DNA from: Fistularia commersonii
Lineage: Eukaryota; Chordata; Actinopteri; Syngnathiformes; Fistulariidae
Direction of reading: 5' to 3'
Length of the DNA stretch: 64,000 nucleotides
Assembly (NCBI GenBank): GCA_037954325.1
Contig: JBBMNZ010000019.1
Coordinates: 6,586,501-6,650,500 of the forward strand
Position 1 is the stretch's first letter, and every line of letters starts with the position of its first letter. The notes under the pieces are model-generated. The model did not search any database. It was not told the origin of the DNA and saw only the letters and a program-made list of their open reading frames with translations. The position numbers and the translations under genes are program-made. Positions 38,562-51,483 of this stretch are shown here, piece after piece.

Positions 38562-40981
38562 TCAGACCAGCCCAGTCATCTGTGGTGTCAGGAAAGACAC
38601 CGGGTTGGTGAAGTGAGGAGTCAATGGGTAGTTCATAGAACTGGAGAAGCTGACCAGCGGCGGTGACACCGGATGCAGGCTGGTCAGTGTAACGGGCACC
38701 ACGCCGCTCTCGCGATACAGCACCGGAACCCGGATCACCCTCTGGCTCGCGTAGGCCATGCCGGCGCTGCTGGCCTCCATGTCGGCGGCGATCTGCCTCT
38801 TCCACTTGTTCCTGCGGTTCTGGAACCAGATCTTGACCTGGGTCTCGGTGAGCTGCAGGGAGGCGGCCAGTCCCGCTCGCTCCGAGCTGCTCAGGTAGCG
38901 TTTGAGGTCGAAGGTGGACTCCAGCTGGAAGACCTGGCTGCGGCTGAAAACTGTGCGGGTCTTCTTCTTTCGGACCAGTTTGCTATCACCTGATGGGAAG
39001 TGGAGGGGGGGGGGGGGGTTACTGCCAGGGTGCAGATAAAGGCTAAGAGCGGTTGTTTGAGTGACAGGACCTCAAACTGTCACCGTAAGCCAGTCAGCTG
39101 GTCCTGAGGTTTTTTTTTTTTTTACTGTGCTTGTTGCTCCATTTTTCCAAAACTAGATGGAAATAAACAATGCTTCTGCCGTTTTTTCTGTTTTAAAGCC
39201 AAATATACAAAAACCTCAATATCTCCTATTTTAGCTTTATCCTTAGCCTGTCCACCAAACCAGTGTTGCGGTTTGATTTGGATTTCTTTATTTTTATTTC
39301 TTTTTTTTTTGCCACTTTTGGCTTTTTTTCATTTTATAGGAAATTTAAACGGAAGGGGAAAAAACTTTCATACCTTTATTCGATCTTGTTTGCACATTAT
39401 TTCCCCTCCACAGATTTCCCCTTAAAGGGAAACAAAGAAATTTCTTTTCAAAAGCAAGTGTGTTGGACTTCAAGAAAAAAAAAAAAAAACATAAACCCCC
39501 CTGCTTTCTGTCCTTTTTATTTTTCCACGCTTCACTTGTACATCTCCAGTAATAGAGTTAGTGTCTCGTGGCTTCAATAATAGATGGACACTTAAACCAT
39601 CATCTTAGTTTTACATCACGCGCGTTATTTGTGCCAGTCTTTCCTGTAATCCTCTAAAATATTCATCACCTATGTCTGCAGCCTAGAAAGGCAACAGAGT
39701 TTTCCCTTTTTATTTTTGTTATTTAGGCATCCCCTCCTCTTCACCACTGAATCGTGCATAAACTGCAGGCTGGCATTTTGATGTTGACTGAGCTTATTGA
39801 ATAAAAGATACATAAAAAAAGATACTAGTATTTTATATTGTTGAAGGAAACACACGTGTGTGTGTGTATATATACGCTCCTAAATCAAGGGATATTTAAA
39901 GACATGACCCTTTGAACCCTGGAACTTCCGGGAACTCCAAGAGCTGCTGGATGATGCGGGCAGTGTCGCTGTGTCCTCACCCTGGTTACTGCTAGCCTCC
40001 CGGTGGAAGAAGGTTATGCAGGACTCGTCCTGCTTCCCGTCGTCTGTCTCGCTGTCGTCGTCCCCCTCTTCCTCGTCCTTCTCCCGCCCCTTGAACACCG
40101 GCGAGCCCGGCGTGTTGTCGGGTGGTCGGTCACTGCGCCGCGCCGGCGAACCGGCCTCGCATTTTGGACCTGCGGGGAATTTAGGGGGGAGGGGGGGTTG
40201 ACATCAATCGTGGTAGTTTTTTTCTTTATCATTATGTGCCCCCTCCCACAAAAAAAAAACAAACAAAAAACAACAAAAATCTAATTCTACTTTCTCACAC
40301 TTTCTAAAATCTAACTCTGTTTCCATCGAGTCTATTTGAAACGGCCGAGTGACATTGTTGTGCCGGTGCCAAATCCCGTCGGGCTCCAGTGGGCGGATAA
40401 TTGGGGACTTTGGGGGCCGTTTTACGCACGGAGCGTGACACGGCCCTCGCGCGTGTGTGTGCGTGTGTCAGGTCCACTTTTTTGCCCAGTTTGAGCTTTA
40501 ACCGGAGACGGTTATTATAAATAGAACATTTCGGAGGGAAAGGAAAGGGAGCATTGCGAGTCAATTTTCTTGTCCTTGTGTTTTCACTTTTACGCACAGG
40601 CGGTTTCATTATTTACGGGTGAAATAGTTCGCGGGGCCTGACCGGGATTAAGAGCAATAATATAAAAAGACAGTTTCGGGGGAGGGCACTTCTATCGATC
40701 TGATATCTGAAACAGAGCCGATAATCGCCTCCCGGTTCGATAGACTCACTCTCCGAGCCGCTGCGCACCGTGTCCGGCGAGACCCCGCTCCAGTTCCGTG
40801 CGTTCTTATCGGTCGACTTCCCGTTCTGCGGCCCCGGGCTGGCTACTCCGGGGCCCGGCGCGGCCCCCCGCTCCCCGGCCGGATCTCCGTCCGCGGACCT
40901 GAGCAGGTTTTCGATGAAAAAGGACGTCGCCCTCGACGTCGCCCCGTCAAGTTTGGACCGGGGCACTTTCCCGTCCAGCAT
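38562..40981 (-). CDS. hmx1: Homeobox transcription factor HMX1
   Basis: Three exons: 40981-40750, 40169-39981 and 38989-38562. Introns of 580 and 991 bp are GT-AG and both phase 1. The product is 282 aa. Residues 21-27 (FFIENLL) are the eh1-like motif shared with vertebrate HMX1/HMX3. Exon 2 encodes a Pro-rich then acidic segment (core EEEGDDDSETDD). The homeodomain is residues 148-207 with L16, F20, W48, F49, N51, R53 and NRRNKWKRQ. It is followed by the family motif QRVIRVPVLYRES, and the end QMTGLV closely resembles the mammalian HMX1 end. HMX1 is a nuclear regulator, often a repressor that binds CAAGTG and opposes NKX2 activators; it acts in eye, external ear or branchial, and sensory-neuron development. 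The ATG at 40981 is the first in frame; an upstream in-frame GTG (41011) is not a credible start. The gene lies just upstream of its paralogue hmx4 in the same orientation. Confidence 0.95.
39005..39018. repeat. Poly(G) run inside hmx1 intron 2
   Basis: About 14 G on the plus strand, that is, a C-rich polypyrimidine tract on the coding strand just upstream of the exon-3 acceptor (CCCATCAG). It probably serves as the acceptor's pyrimidine tract; its length is likely variable between individuals. Confidence 0.75.
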
Positions 40982-41340
40982 GTCTATATTGGGAAAAAAA
41001 GGGGGGGTCACCCTTTTTTGTCTTTTAATCCCCCCCAGAGTCTCTGGCTCTCCGCAGAATCATCCGGCGAGAATGCTCCGCTCCAGGTGGAGGACTTGTC
41101 CATCCATGGGAGAGGAAACCCCGGATGGGGAGCCTGACGGCGGTTTCGGATCCGGATACAAAAATAAGAATGCGCGCCCGGTTCGATCCTGTGCGGCGGA
41201 GGAAAAAGTAGTCCGGAGGAGGGGGAGCGGGTCCACGGGAGGAGGCTCCCCGGCGGGCTGTGTGAGGGTCTGGCGGCCGGGAGAGCAGGGATGCTGTATT
41301 TAGGTCATTTCTGGAGCAGAGACACCGATGTCCTCCGGGC
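40982..41340 (-). promoter_or_regulatory. hmx1: hmx1 5' region and putative promoter
   Basis: GC-rich sequence directly upstream of the hmx1 ATG. A weak TATA-like CTAAATAC on the minus strand (about 41302-41295) could set a start site near 41270. A pyrimidine-rich run ending in AATATAG lies immediately before the ATG and looks like a splice acceptor (see findings), so an upstream non-coding or coding exon cannot be excluded. The 177-codon plus-strand frame across this region is antisense noise. Confidence 0.4.
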
Positions 41341-41429
41341 TGGAGGGTGGAGTGGAGTGGATTTTAGTGGAGTGGATTGGTTTGGAGTGGAGTGGAGTGG
41401 ATTGGAGTAGAGTGGAGTGGAGTGGAGAG
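41341..41429. repeat. AGTGG/TGGAG pentanucleotide repeat
   Basis: About 90 bp of degenerate AGTGG units with ATTTT, ATTGG and TTTGG interruptions, about 360 bp upstream of the hmx1 start codon and probably just outside the core promoter. Each TGGAGTGG is one base from an NKX2-type TGAAGTGG site. Confidence 0.85.
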
Positions 41430-43251
<1,822 letters not shown>

Positions 43252-46200
43252 ATGAAAAGTTAGGTCACAATTTGGGGCGATGCAGGAAAAAAATAGATCC
43301 TTTATATAATTTGAACACAGACATCAAATTTATCATCAAAAGCGAACTTTTTTTTTTTTTCATTAGATATCTTATAATTTTGTGCAATTTCTTCCCAAAG
43401 CGTTTGAGTTAAGCATTGATTTAGATAGTTTTGGGCAGAATTTTACGATGATTACGATGAAGTATCTTAACGTAACAATGCGTAGTGGAATTTAAATCAC
43501 TTGCGCATTCCAGTGTTACTCACTGTCCTTCCACCTCTGACTGTGTTTCTTTTCCCTGAGCAAGATGAAGTAACTGATCAAATTTAGGTTCTCGTCACAT
43601 AAATCCCATTTAATAACCTCCCTAGAAAAATGTGAGGGACGAGTCACGGTTCATCCCGCTGATTAGTTTGATTTCCCGCTGACAGCTCATCCATAACAAA
43701 AAACATTATGAGTCTTAATACAGATGAGATTCTAATCCAGGATGGTTAGTGATGTAAATGTTTGCAGTCCCTAAAGCAGAATGGGGAATATTAATAGTGT
43801 GCCGGGGGGATCCTGCATCATTACTACCAATATAATGGGCTGCTGTGGCAATGCAAGCTGTTCAGGTCAAAGCTGTAGCCCGAAATGCTGTAGTGTATTC
43901 GAGGTCGTCGAGGTCCAGACATCTTAGGTCAGCCTGAACGGAGGCAGTCATCCAGAACGCCCCTTTATGCCACATCGAGTGTGGAGCCATCGATGAATCG
44001 GTGCGACTCAAGTTTCCCCCCGCAGTTGCGGAGTCTCGCTGCTGGGCTCTCCCTGTTTTCTTATTTAGAATGTAAGATCTGTCGGACGAGACTTTTAAAC
44101 ACGCCGTTTCTGTGACACTCCGTGTCAAATGGGTCGGAGTCGGACGCCGCGTGAAAACAGACCTTTAGGCTCCCGCCGACGTGTACCCGGCGCTTCATTT
44201 TCTACCTGGTCGCAAACTCCAAAAAGACCACGCCAGATTACGACCATCGAAACTGACACATACTTCTCCTGCTTAATCCCCATTAGTCCTCAGCTCAGTG
44301 CACCCACAAGCTCAATTCATCGAGGGAAAAAACCCAAAAGGCATTCTGGGAGCTGTTTAGTATATTGCGAAAATCCTACGCAGCCTGAAAGCCTGTTAGC
44401 GAAAATAACCTTGTTGTTTTTTTTTTTTTTTTTTTTTTTTTTTTTGGTGAGTCCGATTTTTATCTCTGGAGCTTGGACACAAAGGCCATTTTCCCCCGGA
44501 ATAAACTATTAATGCCTGTTTGTTTAACCCTTGAACGGCAAATTAACCCCTGTTAGAGCCAGCTTGTCAGTTCAGTACAAAGAGGGGAAAAAAAGCTTAT
44601 GGCGCTAATACCTCACATCCATCTCCCACCCCCTGTGTCCCGAGGAATAAAGCAAACATTTAGACTCGGGAGCAGAAAAGAAAACTAACGGTCATAAAAA
44701 TTTCAAGTCTAATTCCCTTCCGTTTGTTTTCCCAGTCTTTTTGAAAATGCGCACGGCTCGTACATTTGCGGTCGTCTCTCCCTGTGGATGCATGTTAAAG
44801 CAATCAAGGTTCATCACGTGGGTTAAGTGCAATATACAGGAAATATGTTGTCTCCCTGGAGAAGGCGGGGGTCGTGGTGGGGATGAAGGTAAGCAGGCCC
44901 AACTGCAAACACAAAATGGTTCCAGGGCATCTGATCAATAAGAAAACATCAACTTATACTCCCAACATCGCTAATGTCTTCTGGAAATGTAGCAGGAACC
45001 GAAGGGTCAAAGGTCATCCTGGCACTTGATGAAGACGATGCTCCTAAATCCAAAAATTCCAGGGAAATAAACACTGAGAGGAAACTTCTTTATGTTCCTG
45101 AGAAATTAACAACCCCCCCCTCCCCATACGCCGCCCTCCCTCTGGGCTCCTTCCTGCTCCACCTGACCCGGGACGTCCAGGTTCATATCACTTTAACAAA
45201 TGGCTGGAAAACGAAAGGGGGACAATGACCCGGAGACGCTCAGACAAGAGGAATCGCGTGAGAAAGAAGCGGCGAGGACTGAAGGTAGCAGCTGACTGCA
45301 TGGAGAGCGTCCTGCCCCCGGGGTCAAAGCACTTCTGTCATATTAGCTTATACACAGGGTCCATACTTTTCAATAAATCATGGTCCTGAAGGGGAGCTGG
45401 GAGGCTGTTAATGCTGCAGCCACTCCGGCAAAGGGGCTTCGTCCTCTTTCTGAGAAATACCCACGTGAGTTTCTCTCTTTCATATACAATCGTGTCGTTA
45501 CTGTCTAAAACTAGCAACGTATTAACTCACAAGTGCAACTGTTTTAGATGCAGAATAATTCTGATTATGAAAGCAATCCAACTGGCTGTACATAATCTAG
45601 GTTTTGATTGAAAAGTTATTCCCCGTCCGACACGTTTGACTTACACCGGGTGCTAATAAGGCTGAAACAACATCTTCGGATAAAATTGACCTTTTTGCCG
45701 ATAAATCTGTGGCTAAAGTTTATTATTTTGTTCCCAATTATTATTATTACAATAATTTTTTTTCGGTGTGAAAATGTCCTACTGAGAAAAAGGGGTAATT
45801 GTGGCTTCCTCTTTGATTGAACTCGGGTTCTCTGTCCCGTCTTGGGGTCTGAGGAACATCTCATGTGATTAAAGATAAATGGCAGGAGAACCAGAAGCGC
45901 CATGAAAGATGAAACAGTCCAGAGATCTTTTCCCTCCAGGACTCTTTTCCAACTCAAATCCCTGATTTCCCCACCTCTTGTCACGCAAGTCCTCCGATCT
46001 GGGAATCAGACTCGCAACCCCATCCCCCTCCTCTCATCTTATGCACTTTGATTCAAGGAATCAAATGCAAAACTTTGCATTTAATGAAGTAGTCGGAATG
46101 TTAATTGGTCAAATCTGCTCACCCGTGGATCTTTAACCCTTTATATGACGAGAGTGACGCTCGTGGAAAAGATTTAAACACGAATATGCTTTTTAAAAGA

Positions 46201-47772
46201 GGCGTTTCCGCGGCAGTCTGCTGTGTAATAACGCGGTCATTCACTGCGTAACGGTTTCTTTGTAGGTCACGGGTTCAAACGTTCAGCTCGTCGTGGCGGC
46301 TGTTTCTTAAAACAGACAAAAAAGTACCGACAGAGAAAACAAAAGTAAAATTAGTTTGAATTAAATCGAATGGAATTTTTTTTTTCAATGTTTTTTTTTT
46401 TTAAATCATTTGTAATGATTGATTGATCTTTTGTGGAAAGATGATAATGTTGATCCGCTTTTGTACATCAACATGTCAATATTCTGGATTCACTAAATCC
46501 GTCGATTTAAACGACTGAATGCGGGATTGACTATATTTATAAATAGATTTTTAAATACCCGTTTTGATCAAAAAGTAGAGTGTTATTATAGTGCGCTCAC
46601 CTGACAGACGGCATATAACTCACAATCAAACCGATAATTAAGATAAAACTTGTAAGTTTTTTTTTATTTTTATTTCATATTGTTTTTTTCCGCTCACTTC
46701 TTTAAGATACTTTTTTTATTTACATTCAACAGTGATGTTTTAATTTCTGTCGAACACGACGTCGCCCCAATTTCGGAAACGCGGAAATCCCGGGAAAAAA
46801 AAACAGCTTTTGGAAAAAATAAAAAATTGAAAGAAGAGATGAAGAACATGAAGATATCAGAAGGGAAGGTTCTCCACGCACTTTTACTTCAGGAGAAAAA
46901 ACTAAATCATCAAACCGCCTTGGCTGTAGTTTGAAATTACATTTCTATATATTCTGTTTTATTTTGAAAATGAAATCCTGTGGCAAAATGACATGTTAGT
47001 CTTTTTTCCCGTCGCGTTTGATCGCGTCAGAAAACGCCGCTTCTACAACTATCGAGAATAATTCAAAGTAAAAAAAAAATGTATTTTTCATGATGTGCTT
47101 CCCTGAATCACTTGTTTGACCAACGACGACCACCCACTAAATCTCCAACATTTACCTGCAAATAAAATATTAATAACAAGATACTTATCTGACCGAATTA
47201 TTATTTTTAGAGCACAAACTCGTTTTAAAAACACACAGTCTATGCGTGAAGAACTTGCCGTCTCTCAACGAATGTTTGTGGTTTTGACAGAATATATATA
47301 TAATGGTCATGTCAAATATTTGAAATGATTGCAGGCCCATCCGGATGACAAGAGTGGTAAAATAGTATTTTGCACTGCTGATCGTGATTTCAGAGATTTA
47401 GTTCCTGAATGATTTGTGCTCTAACGTGCTGCTGAAGATCAGAGTGGAAAGGGAAAAAAAAATAAAAAAGGGGGAGAAAGAAAAAAAGTCTCGAAAACAA
47501 AGAGGCTCTTTTATGTGCTGGCTTTTCGTGATGAAGGCTATTCTGTCTTAATCCGTGCGATGAGGAGAAACAGCAGAAGCCCTGACGTGTTTTGACGTGT
47601 GTTGGTAATCTGACGTGAGTCACACAAACATCTTGCAGCTGAAAAGCATTAACACAAAAAAAACCAACAATCGGTTCTGTGGAGCCAGTTGTTGTGGAAA
47701 CTTCGAGACTGGAAACTATTTTTAATTTGTTTCCTTCCCTCGGAAAAAAAGTTGGGGACTGCAATGCCGTTA
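43252..47772. other. Intergenic, no gene identified
   Basis: Unique sequence with a T29 run at 44417-44445 and shorter T runs near 46376-46400. Blocks at about 43640-44150 and 44730-45310 have balanced composition and ATTA, E-box (CACGTG near 44815) and GATA-like words but no reading frame with family similarity. I see no exon structure here. Confidence 0.5.
44417..44445. repeat. Poly(T) tract, about 29 T
   Basis: A homopolymer with no recognisable element body next to it. Confidence 0.9.
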
Positions 47773-47792
47773 TTGACCGATAGAGGGCAGTA
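47773..47792 (+). promoter_or_regulatory. CTCF-type motif, forward
   Basis: TTGACCGATAGAGGGCAGTA matches the CTCF consensus over the CC-n-n-YAGRGGGCRST core. It lies 1.4 kb from the strong reverse motif at 49195, so a complex boundary is possible. Motif evidence only. Confidence 0.5.
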
Positions 47793-48064
47793 ATGTGCCG
47801 TTTCAAAGTGGGAGGACTCGGCTCTTAAAGTGATTGGATGACTATTCATATTTGTGTTCCTATCAGTATTTAATCTTAATCATTCTAAATGGAATGTAAC
47901 TTCACTTTTTTCAAAATAATATACTCGAGACTGCAGTCGATTGCAACGTGAAACGTGATCGCAAGGCGAAACTGACGAGAGCTTGTAACACGCATGGTCG
48001 CTCGCTAGATGGAAGTGTTGGCAAGCGGTGTGAGAGGAGACAGGGATACGTCCTCAGACGGAGA

Positions 48065-48070
<6 letters not shown>

Positions 48071-48117
<47 letters not shown>
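48071..48117. repeat. (AC)n microsatellite
   Basis: About 47 bp of uninterrupted AC dinucleotide. Confidence 0.95.
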
Positions 48118-48118
<1 letters not shown>

Positions 48119-49194
48119 CAAATTCTGAAAAAGTAAATTCACAAAACTGAAGGGCCTCAGTCATCCAGATCCTGGCCTGTCATTGTCAAATCTTGTTTGT
48201 CAATAATCAGTCATGCAATGTGAAATTAACAGTTTTGTTTCAGCGAGTCACAAATGTTGGGGTTTATGTTGATGCTTGTTTTCTGTGTGATTTTGGGGTT
48301 GCTGGGAATTTTGTGGGTATGGTTTTGGGTGCAAGGAATTCAGATTTATTGAGGTATTGCGGGTTTGTGGATGAAACTGACGTTTTACCGTCAACCACAA
48401 CGTTTTTCCTGACTAAAACGCTACAAAATGTTTGGAATAGGAACGTTGTTACTTTTTCTAATCCAGTTCAGGTGATTTCCCACGGATATCGATATTTGGA
48501 TATTTGGATTTTAATGGAGATTATTCAAGTCCAATTATCTTTGCAAAACAATATAATTGCAAGTCTTGAATCAGATGGGTTGACCAAGCAAGTAGCATCT
48601 CTGGAAGAAAATTAAGACAAAATGGTCTTATTTTTAGAAAACTTGGAATAATCTAATTTGTTTATGGTTTGGAAAATTTCCTTACTCTTAATAAGCCAAA
48701 TAAATACACAAAAATCATAATTCCTAATTGAGATTATTCATGCATCTAAAAAGTGAAAATATCTACCTGTTACAATCTAGAGATAAGCTCATATTGACTT
48801 TTTTTTGTTGCTAAATCTAAAAGAAATGCTACTTATTGAGTGAGTCAGTCTCATCTAATGGCAAGTGGAAAGGCAAACACGTCGGTATGACTTTGTGTTG
48901 GTGTAGCGCTTTATTTATTCATATAGTCATTGATATATATTTTATTCCTTTAAAGAAATTATGAGGTTTCAAAGAAGCAACCCCCTGGGGTTACTGTGAT
49001 GTCTCAGCCTGAGAGCTGTTTGCACTCATGCATAAAACACTGCCCATCAACTGCTCCACTGTTTGGAAACACAGCTTGTCAAGAGATTTAACTAAATTAA
49101 TGAGAGTTAGGAATATTATATGGACAGAGTTCATTAGCGAGACTGATGAGGGAAGTTTTCCGCAGTTTGCAACGCTTCACTGGTCGCACGGACA

Positions 49195-49214
49195 CAGCGC
49201 CCCCTAGTGGCCGC
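49195..49214 (-). promoter_or_regulatory. CTCF-type motif, reverse, near-consensus
   Basis: The minus strand reads GGCCACTAGGGGGCGCTG, matching the published CTCF consensus at essentially every informative position. It points toward the hmx genes, 8 kb away, and is convergent with the forward motif at 28533. Confidence 0.6.
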
Positions 49215-49439
49215 GACCAGAAGTACACGAAGGATTTTGAGCACCATCTGCTGTGGAGTTTATACTATTATAGAAAGAACCAATGGATAAGTAAATGAAA
49301 TAAGTATTTTGGGGAGGGGGTGTAAATGTATAAATATACTTTTGAGATGAAAATATATATTAAAAAAAAAAAATGTATATATATATTAAAAAAAATACAA
49401 AATATGATTCCTAAAAGCTGGTAAATATTACACAAGGTG

Positions 49440-50570
49440 AATTCTCACATTGCAGTTTGCGTACCAGCCACATGACGGTGTGGGAGATACAATAATACAT
49501 CTGCTGCGGAGCACATGCTCCTCCCTGGACAGACCCAACCCTGCAGTCCGTGTCAAGTTCTTCTACTTTTGAAGTGCTACTTTTCAATTACTTCCAACCC
49601 AGGCTGATGAGGGCAAAATTCAAGGATATGCATGTGGACGCATCCCTCATCACGTGGATCAACATCTACCTTACAGAAAGATCTCAAAGATAAAGAGCTT
49701 TGTGTCTGAACATTTGACCAGTCACATTGGAGCCCCCCAGGGAACGGTCCTAAACATCTATACTGCAGACTTCAGGTACCCCACTGAGCACTGAGTCGTA
49801 TTACCTACAGAAATTCTCTGATTAAAAACAAACAAAAAAAAAAACACAGTTGGTTCTGTGGTCACTGGACTGAATGATGAGTTGGTTTGTGGAAAAAAAT
49901 CACCTACAGCTGAACTTGGCTAAGACAAAGCTCCAGTGTCTAATAAAGGGATCAATACGCATCTGGGTATTATGCTGGAAAATAAGCTGTACTTGTACTA
50001 TTAGCATAGAGGCTGTGTAGCGCTGGAGCCGGCTCCACTTTCTTTGGAGGCTTGGGTCATTCAACATGTGCAACAGGATGGTCCACATGTTCTACCAGTC
50101 TGTTGTTGAGAGCCTCATCTTCTTTGTTGTGGTGTGCTAGTGCGCAGGCATCAACGCAAAGGACACCAACAGAACTAACTCTTCAAAAAGGCTTTTGTTG
50201 GATCAAAGCTTGCCACCCTGGAGGAGGTGATTGAAGACAGAATGCTGGCAAAACTGCAGGATGTTGGGGCAAATGTCTCCCATCTCCTCTAGAAAACACT
50301 GGACAACCTCAAGAGCAGCTTCAGCAATAGACTCATACAATATTTGAAGCAATGATACAGTAAGTGATTCCTGCCTGGTACCATCAGACTGTACAGCTCA
50401 TCTGCGCTGGTTAAATCTGCCAGCAGAGACCTGCACTGAGGCTCTGCTCCCCCTGCAAACATATTCAAATATCACCGTCATGTATATTTGTCATGCACAT
50501 ATTTCAAATTTGTCAGTATATTCTAAGTAATGTATTCAGCACTCTGTGTGCATATATTATTTCTAGTCTG
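49440..50570 (+). mobile_element. LINE relic (CR1/L2-like reverse transcriptase, dead)
   Basis: Conceptual translation in shifting frames gives the typical order of a fish CR1/L2-type reverse transcriptase: LQFAYQP near 49451, a FNYFQP block near 49588, the GAPQGTVL signature split over frames near 49730-49750, LQLN-AKTK near 49905, the RMVHMFYQSVVES block near 50070-50100, and a final NLKSSFSNRLIQ block near 50308. Several frameshifts and stops break it. The catalytic acidic pair motif near 49820 is interrupted by a stop codon. The 5' end of the element is missing. The 3' end runs into the 29-bp minisatellite. This is a decayed, immobile copy. Confidence 0.8.
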
Positions 50571-50694
50571 TAAGTTAATCACCCATCTCATTTTGTATAT
50601 ATACACCCCATTCTAATTCTGTAAGTACATTTTTATCGATCTCATTCTGTATGTATATTTTATATGCATCTCATTCTGTATGTATAATTCATAC
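50558..50694. repeat. 29-bp minisatellite, about 4.5 copies
   Basis: Units of 29 bp with core CATCTCATTCTGTATGTATA begin near 50608, 50637 and 50666. A shorter, more diverged unit precedes them from 50583 and a partial one from about 50558. The array lies exactly between the LINE relic and the Rex3-like relic and may derive from the LINE 3' untranslated region. Confidence 0.75.
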
Positions 50695-50699
50695 CCATG

Positions 50700-51483
50700 T
50701 TCATACCACTCTGGCTGTTTTGGGTTATGATCTCTCTTCTGATTCTGTTCATAACTTTTATGGACAGAATTTCTAGGCCTAGCTAGAGTGTTGAGGGGAT
50801 CCTCCGCTTTTTGCATATGATGCGGTTCTGTTTGCTTCATGGCAATGTGATCTCCAGTGAAGTGGTCGAGAAAAGGATCAGCACCTCCAAATCCTAGACC
50901 ATGGTTTTTACTCGGAAACAGATGAAGTCAGGGAGGGAAGGGTGGACAGGCAGACCAGTGCGGCGTCAGCGCTGATGTGGATTCTGCAGTGATGCAGACT
51001 CTACACCGGTCTGCATTGGTGAGAAAGGAGCTGACTTAAAAGGTGAAGCTCTAAATTTTCTGGTTGATCTATGTTCCTCCACACACCTATGGTCACATGC
51101 TGTGGGTCATGACTGAAAGAACAGGGTCGTGGATCCAAGATGCTGAAATGAGCTTTTTCCACAGGATGTCCGGGCTCTCGCTGAGAGATAAGATGAGGAG
51201 TCGGCCATCTGGTAGGGGCTCAGAGTAGAGTTGCTGTTCCAAAACATGGAGAGGAGTCAGATGAAGTAGCTCAGGCATGTGGTTAGGATGACCCCTGGTG
51301 AGGTGTGGGAGGGGGCCTCGGGTAGACACAAGGACGCGCTGGTAGGCTGGCCTGGGAGCGCCTCGGGATTCCCCCCCGGAGGAGCTGAACCAAGTGGCTG
51401 GGGAGAGGAAGCTCTGGGCCTCTTGCCACTGCCTCTGCAATCTGATCCCGCATAAGCGGTGATGGATGGATGGATGGATGGAT
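50700..51483 (+). mobile_element. Rex3-like RTE retroelement 3' relic
   Basis: The sequence follows the 3' part of a very common fish RTE-clade element (Rex3 type) with multiple internal deletions. Marker words are TTCATAACTTTTATGGACAG near 50743, ATCAGCACCTCCAAATC near 50878, GTGCGGCGTCAGCGCTGATG near 50959, TGTCCGGGCTCTCGCTGAG near 51167, GCCTGGGAGCGCCTCGGGAT near 51351, and the characteristic end GCATAAGCGGTGATGGATGG with GATG repeats at about 51450-51483. Only the C-terminal part of the reverse-transcriptase frame is represented and it is disrupted. Name assigned from memory of the family. Confidence 0.8.

Noticed and set aside
41009..41011. Upstream GTG as the hmx1 start
   Set aside because: GTG is not a normal vertebrate start; the first in-frame ATG at 40981 gives an N-terminus comparable with other HMX1 proteins.
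40770..41303. 177-codon open frame opposite hmx1 exon 1 and promoter
   Set aside because: It lies antisense to a confirmed exon in GC-rich DNA where stop codons are scarce; Pro/Ser/Gly-rich low complexity.
46240..46295. Box-B-like CACGGGTTCAAACG suggesting a tRNA or SINE
   Set aside because: No A box, no cloverleaf and no following repeat words.
48193..48615. 140-codon plus-strand frame
   Set aside because: It begins at TTG, has no homology signature and no splice or promoter context.
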